A DNA stretch of 18,358 nucleotides from Lachnospiraceae bacterium (GTDB taxonomy: Bacteria; Bacillota; Clostridia; Lachnospirales; Lachnospiraceae), in assembly GCA_003519685.1 (NCBI GenBank), contig DOWG01000315.1:8058-26415 (forward strand), in the 5' to 3' direction. Made by a program: the position numbers and the translations under genes. The notes beneath the pieces are model-generated. The model searched no databases and was not told the DNA's origin. It saw only the letters and a program-made list of their open reading frames with translations. Position 1 is the stretch's first letter. The number at the start of each line of letters is the position of its first letter. Below, piece by piece: positions 13,922-18,358 of the stretch.

Positions 13922-16144
13922 CTAATATACCCTCAGATATTCCAGTCCAAACCCTTCGCCGGTTGCCTCCATTCCAATCTTCCCGTAGAGATAGGGTTCC
14001 GGGTCCACATATTGAATAACCACCCGGTCACCGATGGATACTGTTATTTTCGACTGTTTTGCTTCCATGGTAAGTTCCTGTTTTGCTGCGGAAGAAAGTT
14101 CCCCAAAGGAATAAAAGGCAAGGAACTTTTCGTCATAGGACTCCCGATATAACCGGATTCCATCCACATTGATCCGAATCCGGTAACCGAACAGCGCCTC
14201 CGCTAACTGGGCATGGAACCAGGATTCCTTTGTGACACGAAGATAGATGGATAGATCACCGGTATCGCAGCTGTTTAAATTGATAACGCAAGCTATCCGG
14301 TAGTCACTCATTCCATCCTCGCCCAGAAAACCCATTCCATGATTTTCAGCGCAGGTAAAACCGCAATATTTATGAATCAGACTTTTTGTACTCTTATGTC
14401 CCAGAATACGCAGGCTGTCCGTAACCAGACTGCCATCCTTAACGACCTCCATCGGCGTAGCATCACTATGTCTGACAAATTCAAAGGCATCTATAATTAC
14501 ATCATCGCCGTATGCTTTGAATACGATCTTTTGTATTCCCTGTTCCAGATACAGGTTGCCGATCCATACCTTCTCATAGCCTCCCTCATTGCAGATACCG
14601 GACAGGCTGCCCGTTAAGATGGTTTCTCCGCTTTCTGTCATTGCGTGGATTTCGCATTCCCGCAGTGTACTCTTCATTTTAGCAATCAACCGATAGACTC
14701 CTGCACTTTTCACATTAACGGAATAGGTATACGGTTTCTCTGTTGCAAGAAGGCCTGCATATATCGTAAGACCTGCCTCATGAAAAGGAACTTTCTGAAT
14801 TTCTTCCCAACAGTGGATTGCATCGAACCTTCCCGGAATTGCTTTATCCGCATATTTATCTCCATCTCCTTCTGTACACGAAGAAAATGCTATGTAGCCG
14901 ATCACATCGCTGCTCTTTTTTTCTATTCCAAATACGCCTTCCTCGAATTGGGTCGGATACCGGCATAGATGCTTATCGTTGATATAAACATCCATAACTC
15001 CATCCGTTTTTACGGCAAAACGTATTGTAATATTTCCATCAAAGCTGATTGCATCATTTAGCCTGCCGGACGCCTTCTCCTCATCGCATTCCAGGATGAG
15101 ATAAGTATGATCCCTCCGAAGCCGAATACTACCAAACCGTTTCTCTTTTAACCCATAGATCAGATGGATCTCCTGACTGCCGGGCTTCACATTCCATTCT
15201 GCCGTATAGTTTGCCGTCGTTTCCACCGGAGTAACCCAATATGTATTCTGCTCCAGCGTAATCTCCTGCAGCTTTTCCGTACCGCGACACGAAAAATCCG
15301 GCATTCTGTGAGCTGCCTGCTCCCACCAGATGGGATTGCAGTACATTCTTGCGCCGTTAAAATACAGCCGGTCGATATTGGCGCTTCTCCTGTGAGGATT
15401 ACTGTCTAAATCAAAGGAATGATATGCGATACAATAGCTGTCCAGATCCGGGGCAAGGAAGCTGGAGCTATGTCCGAGCGCATGGAACTCCGGGTCATTT
15501 TCAATCAGCAGCGTCCTATTCTTTAAGTTAACGTATCCATGATCGGGTGCCGTTTCGGATACACTGTATGCGACACGGTAACCCTTGCTCAGCAGGTGGT
15601 TACCGGTATAGGTCAGATAGTAGAAGCCATTTCTCTTCAGAATCATAGGACCTTCCGTCCAGTAATTCAGGTAAGCCGCAGGGATAAGCTTCCCGTTCAC
15701 ATCAATCTGATTCGGGAAAGGCATGGTATGAATGACAATCCCGTTGTGACCTGCCCGAAGCATATATTCCTTTCCGTCATCATCGACAAAAAAGCTCCCA
15801 TCGATAGCCAGACCATAGTTATCGCTGATGATTCGGAACGGTCCCGTCGGATTCTCTGCTTCAAGAAGATAGTGTCCGCTCCCCTTCGGAGAGGTAATCA
15901 TATAGAATCTGCCTTTATAATAGGTAACCTCCGGAGCATATGCTCCGGTTATCAGCGGATCGTCGCAGACACTTCCCATATATGTAAAATCAATAAGATT
16001 CTCCGAAGTCCAGCACTTGATATATTCCCCGGCACTGGAGCAATAGAAGTAGTACAAACCGTTAAAACGCATTATGAACGGATCTCCGCATTCATATTCC
16101 GACCATTGATTCTCCAATCGGAGCGGATTCTTATATTTTCCCAT
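13922..16144 (-). CDS. GH43-type glycosidase with C-terminal beta-sandwich and CBM6-like domains, cytoplasmic
   Basis: From the chosen start this is 740 residues with no signal peptide. The N-terminal 290 residues are a five-bladed GH43 propeller, with the three expected acids: Asp21 in CGDPF (base), Asp115 in IDGSFF (pKa modulator) and Glu164 in WTEGP (acid). AYAPEVTYYKGRFYMI and FYYLTYTGN are further family marks. Residues about 300-430 form a beta-sandwich, 455-560 resemble a CBM6-like module (AGVYRLIAKM, GIQKIVFKAYGDDVIIDAFEF), and 575-740 form a further beta domain ending GFGLEYLRVY. GH43 covers beta-xylosidases, alpha-L-arabinofuranosidases and arabinanases; the substrate is not readable here. 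The start at 16144 is preferred (AGAAAGG 11 nt upstream, just after the GH2 stop). An ATG at 16180 would overlap GH2 by 17 nt and has a weak site. Binding modules on an apparently intracellular enzyme are unusual. Confidence 0.85.
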   Translation of the reverse strand: MGKYKNPLRLENQWSEYECGDPFIMRFNGLYYFYCSSAGEYIKCWTSENLIDFTYMGSVCDDPLITGAYAPEVTYYKGRFYMITSPKGSGHYLLEAENPTGPFRIISDNYGLAIDGSFFVDDDGKEYMLRAGHNGIVIHTMPFPNQIDVNGKLIPAAYLNYWTEGPMILKRNGFYYLTYTGNHLLSKGYRVAYSVSETAPDHGYVNLKNRTLLIENDPEFHALGHSSSFLAPDLDSYCIAYHSFDLDSNPHRRSANIDRLYFNGARMYCNPIWWEQAAHRMPDFSCRGTEKLQEITLEQNTYWVTPVETTANYTAEWNVKPGSQEIHLIYGLKEKRFGSIRLRRDHTYLILECDEEKASGRLNDAISFDGNITIRFAVKTDGVMDVYINDKHLCRYPTQFEEGVFGIEKKSSDVIGYIAFSSCTEGDGDKYADKAIPGRFDAIHCWEEIQKVPFHEAGLTIYAGLLATEKPYTYSVNVKSAGVYRLIAKMKSTLRECEIHAMTESGETILTGSLSGICNEGGYEKVWIGNLYLEQGIQKIVFKAYGDDVIIDAFEFVRHSDATPMEVVKDGSLVTDSLRILGHKSTKSLIHKYCGFTCAENHGMGFLGEDGMSDYRIACVINLNSCDTGDLSIYLRVTKESWFHAQLAEALFGYRIRINVDGIRLYRESYDEKFLAFYSFGELSSAAKQELTMEAKQSKITVSIGDRVVIQYVDPEPYLYGKIGMEATGEGFGLEYLRVY

Positions 16145-16163
16145 TTTCCCCCATACCTTTCTC

Positions 16164-17906
16164 TCAGATACATGTTTCATTGATCTTTTTCACTTTCGCT
16201 ATATTAACCTTCGGTTCCCGGTCTATGGTGTAAAGTCCATTTACCTCCTGCTGTACATCGGTCAGCTGTGTATAGCAGAAGCCGCAGACATAATCCAGCC
16301 TTTGGATCGCTGAGGTGAGACTGTCGAAACGTTCCAGAAAATCTTCTCCGGTCTGAACCTTTCTTCCATATCCCCATCCCTCCTTTGAATCAAATGCGAT
16401 ACCGCCATACTCACTGATTATTACCGGCTGACCCTGATAGCTGTACCCCTCTGCAAAAGCATAGCGGTGTTTATTAAAAGGTATCCTGTTATACAGAATC
16501 TCATTCGGATCTGCATATCTGTCAGCGATTTCCTCTCCCCATTCGGAATAGTCATGCAGTGTTACAATATCCGATACCGTATGCTCCCAGCCATCATTTA
16601 CAATCACCGGTCTCATCGGATCAAACGCTTTGGTCAGATGATAGATGGCCTCCGTAAATTTCTGCTGCCTCTTATCCGAATATATCCTCTCCACGCCCCA
16701 GCTTTCATTAAAAGGCGTCCAGATTATGATACTTGGGTGGTTATAGTTCTGCTCTACAACTTCCATCCATTCCTTTGTAAATACCTTCATCGCATCCTCA
16801 TTAAAAGTATATTGGGCTGCCATCTCCGACCAAACCAGCAATCCCTTTCTATCACACCAATATAAAAAGCGGCGGTCTTCAATCTTCTGATGCTTTCTTA
16901 AGCCATTGTATCCTGCTTCCTTAATCAGCTCGATATCTTTTATGATCGCTTCCTCCGATGGAGGAGTAAGATGTGATTCCTTCCAATATCCCTGATCTAA
17001 GATCAATCTCTGGTAGAGCGGACGGTTGTTCAGTAATATTTTGTTTCCATCAATCGAGATCTTACGCATTCCAAAATATGTTTTTACCCTGTCCGTATTA
17101 GCGCCGCCTTCGGATAGCGTCAACTTAACATCATATAACCGGGGATTATCCGGTGACCATAGCGCCACCTTCCATGGCTCGTTCTCATTGGCAAGACTGA
17201 GCTTGAAGGAAACATAGTCTGCATCAACCTTAATGTTGGTGCTGCATACTTCTTGATCCTCCAGGGTTATTTCACAACAAAGCATTGTATCTGTATCGTT
17301 TTTTCTTCCGACAACCTTTGCATAGAAGGAAACCTCTCCATGATCGATGTCCGGCGTAATCTTCACATTCGCCAGATAGCAGCTTGGAACCTTCTCCAAC
17401 CAAACTGTTTTCCAGATACCGGTCGTCTGAACATACCAGCAGCCAAAGCTTTCCTCCTTCCAACGCTGTTTTCCTCTTGGCTGCACGCAGCTGAAGCTAT
17501 CCTCCACGCGTATCGTAATATCATTCTCACCATCTACGGCAACTTTTGAAATATCCAATGAAAACGCCACATATCCTCCTGTATGAACACCGGCAAAGCT
17601 GCCATTGACCCAGACCTTCGCCAGATAATCGACACCTTCAAAATTTAATATAATGCGTTCCTTCCCATTTGTTGTCAGATCAACCTTCCTGTTATACCAG
17701 ATTACCTGATGGTAGGATGGATCGTCGATGGTGCCAAGGGCTGTCTCATAGGTATAGGGAACAAGTATTTTCCTGGCAGATGGGAAGCATTGATACCATT
17801 TGTCAGCTTCACCTGCATTCTCATCATCAAAAACAAAATTCCATTCACCATTAAGGTTCGTCCAATCATCCCGCTCGAACTGAGGTCTTGGATATTCGTT
17901 AAGCAT
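16164..17906 (-). CDS. GH2 glycosidase, cytoplasmic
   Basis: This is a 580-residue retaining exo-glycosidase of family GH2, a group holding beta-galactosidases, beta-glucuronidases, beta-mannosidases and some arabinosidases. The domain order is: a jelly-roll sugar-binding domain (about 15-170; DWTNLNGEWNFVFDDE, VWVNGSFAGVHTGGY), an Ig-like domain (about 175-280) and a TIM barrel (about 285-580). The acid/base is Glu401 in WTPFNESWG and the nucleophile is Glu499 in IISEYGG. The C-terminal TQLTDVQQEVNGLYT motif is typical. At 580 residues it is a compact, short GH2 without extra domains. No signal peptide is seen, so it acts on imported oligosaccharides. It is the first gene of the operon; the start at 17906 has AAGAGGAG about 8 nt upstream. 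The substrate is not assigned: it lacks clear LacZ-specific features, and its GH43 and GH93-like neighbours favour a plant-glycan side chain. Confidence 0.92.
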   Translation of the reverse strand: MLNEYPRPQFERDDWTNLNGEWNFVFDDENAGEADKWYQCFPSARKILVPYTYETALGTIDDPSYHQVIWYNRKVDLTTNGKERIILNFEGVDYLAKVWVNGSFAGVHTGGYVAFSLDISKVAVDGENDITIRVEDSFSCVQPRGKQRWKEESFGCWYVQTTGIWKTVWLEKVPSCYLANVKITPDIDHGEVSFYAKVVGRKNDTDTMLCCEITLEDQEVCSTNIKVDADYVSFKLSLANENEPWKVALWSPDNPRLYDVKLTLSEGGANTDRVKTYFGMRKISIDGNKILLNNRPLYQRLILDQGYWKESHLTPPSEEAIIKDIELIKEAGYNGLRKHQKIEDRRFLYWCDRKGLLVWSEMAAQYTFNEDAMKVFTKEWMEVVEQNYNHPSIIIWTPFNESWGVERIYSDKRQQKFTEAIYHLTKAFDPMRPVIVNDGWEHTVSDIVTLHDYSEWGEEIADRYADPNEILYNRIPFNKHRYAFAEGYSYQGQPVIISEYGGIAFDSKEGWGYGRKVQTGEDFLERFDSLTSAIQRLDYVCGFCYTQLTDVQQEVNGLYTIDREPKVNIAKVKKINETCI

Positions 17907-18065
17907 ATTTAATTCTCCTCTTCATGTTATTAATTTAAGTAAAGATAGGAAAGTCATTCATATCATTGCTCATTTAAATACGATTATTTATCTACATATA
18001 TTATGTTATTACAGTATATATGTTTATATAAAAATCGTGGTAAAAATCTTTTATTACATGTTTTA

Positions 18066-18088
18066 TGTTCAACTTATGTAATTGAACA
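18066..18088. promoter_or_regulatory. Inverted repeat just downstream of the leftward promoter
   Basis: TGTTCAA (18066-18072) and TTGAACA (18082-18088) are perfect 7-bp arms with a 9-nt spacer. They sit about 10-30 nt past the predicted transcription start, a usual place for a repressor operator, and could also form a leader hairpin. It overlaps the 3' end of the ACAT-N4-TATGT copy at 18056-18068. Confidence 0.4.
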
Positions 18089-18104
18089 ATCATTTTCTTT
18101 GTTG

Positions 18105-18136
18105 ATTATATTACCACTATGTGCAATATGTGTCAA
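18105..18136 (-). promoter_or_regulatory. Candidate leftward operon promoter
   Basis: Read on the minus strand, an exact TTGACA (18136-18131) is followed after 17 nt by TAATAT (18113-18108) and after 20 nt by an exact TATAAT (18110-18105). The first spacing is ideal but its -10 is 4/6. The second has a perfect -10 but a long spacer. Either would give a 5' leader of about 190 nt before the GH2 gene. It is the only perfect -35 match I found in the region. Confidence 0.6.
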
Positions 18137-18261
18137 TACATTTATGCAACTTATTTAAAATAATTTAATTTTTCCATGTATTTATACACTACTGCTATAT
18201 ACATAAATTATGTACATACTATTCTAATTCTTGTTTTTAACATAAACTATGTCTTTACTTG

Positions 18262-18290
18262 TTGCCTCGTGCAGGAATATACGCTATAAT
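18262..18290 (+). promoter_or_regulatory. Candidate divergent rightward promoter
   Basis: On the plus strand, TTGCCT (18262-18267) lies 17 nt before an exact TATAAT (18285-18290). This would start a transcript near 18297 running out of the window. A divergent regulator gene would be the common arrangement, but nothing of it is visible here. Confidence 0.5.
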
Positions 18291-18335
18291 ATTTTTAAAT
18301 AAAAAGACAGACTGCGCTGTTACTATTCACACCCG

Positions 18336-18350
18336 ACATGTATATCATGT
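18336..18350. repeat. Palindrome in the presumed leader of the divergent transcript
   Basis: ACATG, a 5-nt centre and CATGT form a perfect interrupted palindrome about 40 nt after the predicted rightward start. It resembles the ACAT/ATGT half-sites seen elsewhere in this region but with a different spacing. Confidence 0.3.
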
Positions 18351-18358
18351 TATGATTT

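Larger units (their letters stand above)
17994..18252. promoter_or_regulatory. Four copies of interrupted palindrome ACAT-N4-TATGT
   Basis: Matching 13-mers lie at 17994-18006 (ACATATATTATGT), 18056-18068 (ACATGTTTTATGT), 18201-18213 (ACATAAATTATGT) and 18240-18252 (ACATAAACTATGT). The last two are identical at 12 of 13 positions. Two copies flank the putative leftward promoter upstream and two lie in its leader; the copy at 18240 is just upstream of the rightward -35. They are candidate operators for a dimeric regulator, but the AT-rich background weakens the claim. Confidence 0.4.
17907..18358. promoter_or_regulatory. AT-rich upstream control region, no gene seen
   Basis: About 450 bases without a convincing reading frame, far more AT-rich than the coding part. 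It contains promoter-like elements facing both ways and several short palindromes. It probably separates this operon from a gene transcribed rightward outside the window. I see no tRNA, riboswitch consensus or cre-type site. Confidence 0.7.

Noticed and set aside
15539..16183. 214-codon open frame on the plus strand opposite the GH43 domain
   Set aside because: It is antisense to the conserved catalytic domain, with no domain pattern and no convincing start signal.
1..18358. CRISPR arrays, tRNA or rRNA genes, insertion sequences, phage or attachment sites
   Set aside because: None seen: no regular spaced repeats, no transposase or integrase patterns, no structured RNA consensus. All coding genes fit one metabolic operon.

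Overview
The window looks like a carbohydrate-utilisation locus from a low-to-moderate G+C Bacillota, most likely a clostridial or Lachnospiraceae-type anaerobe (Paenibacillus-like is the main alternative). The evidence is strong AGGAGG-type ribosome sites, Gram-positive signal peptides and lipoboxes, ABC permeases without a linked ATPase, and an NHL/Yip1 plus DUF5696 gene pair of the kind I associate with Lachnospiraceae and Paenibacillaceae. I cannot name the species.

Layout: all eleven recognisable genes lie on the minus strand, so transcription runs right to left. Gaps are 1 to 22 nt or overlaps, except two gaps of about 165 and 136 nt, so this is probably one long operon of about 17.8 kb. 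A visibly AT-rich control region (17907-18358) lies upstream. It holds a candidate leftward promoter, a candidate divergent rightward promoter and four copies of a short interrupted palindrome. In transcription order the genes are: GH2 glycosidase, GH43-type glycosidase with accessory beta domains, a very long CBM/solute-binding fusion, MalF-type permease 1, an NHL-propeller/Yip1 membrane protein, a secreted DUF5696 protein, MalF-type permease 2, MalG-type permease 2, a lipoprotein solute-binding protein, MalG-type permease 1, and a surface lipoprotein of the BNR/sialidase fold that best fits GH93 exo-arabinanases. No terminator is visible at the left edge, so the operon may continue.

Working model (inference): the GH93-like lipoprotein, and possibly the DUF5696 protein, trim a plant-type glycan (arabinan is the best guess) outside the cell. 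The two binding proteins capture the products, one of them through added carbohydrate-binding-like domains. Two MalF/MalG permease pairs import them using an ATPase encoded elsewhere, and the signal-less GH43 and GH2 enzymes finish degradation in the cytoplasm. The most novel part is the central block, where two importer sets are interleaved around the NHL-Yip1 and DUF5696 genes. Those two proteins have no function I know of, and they may form an undescribed accessory complex for glycan capture or import.
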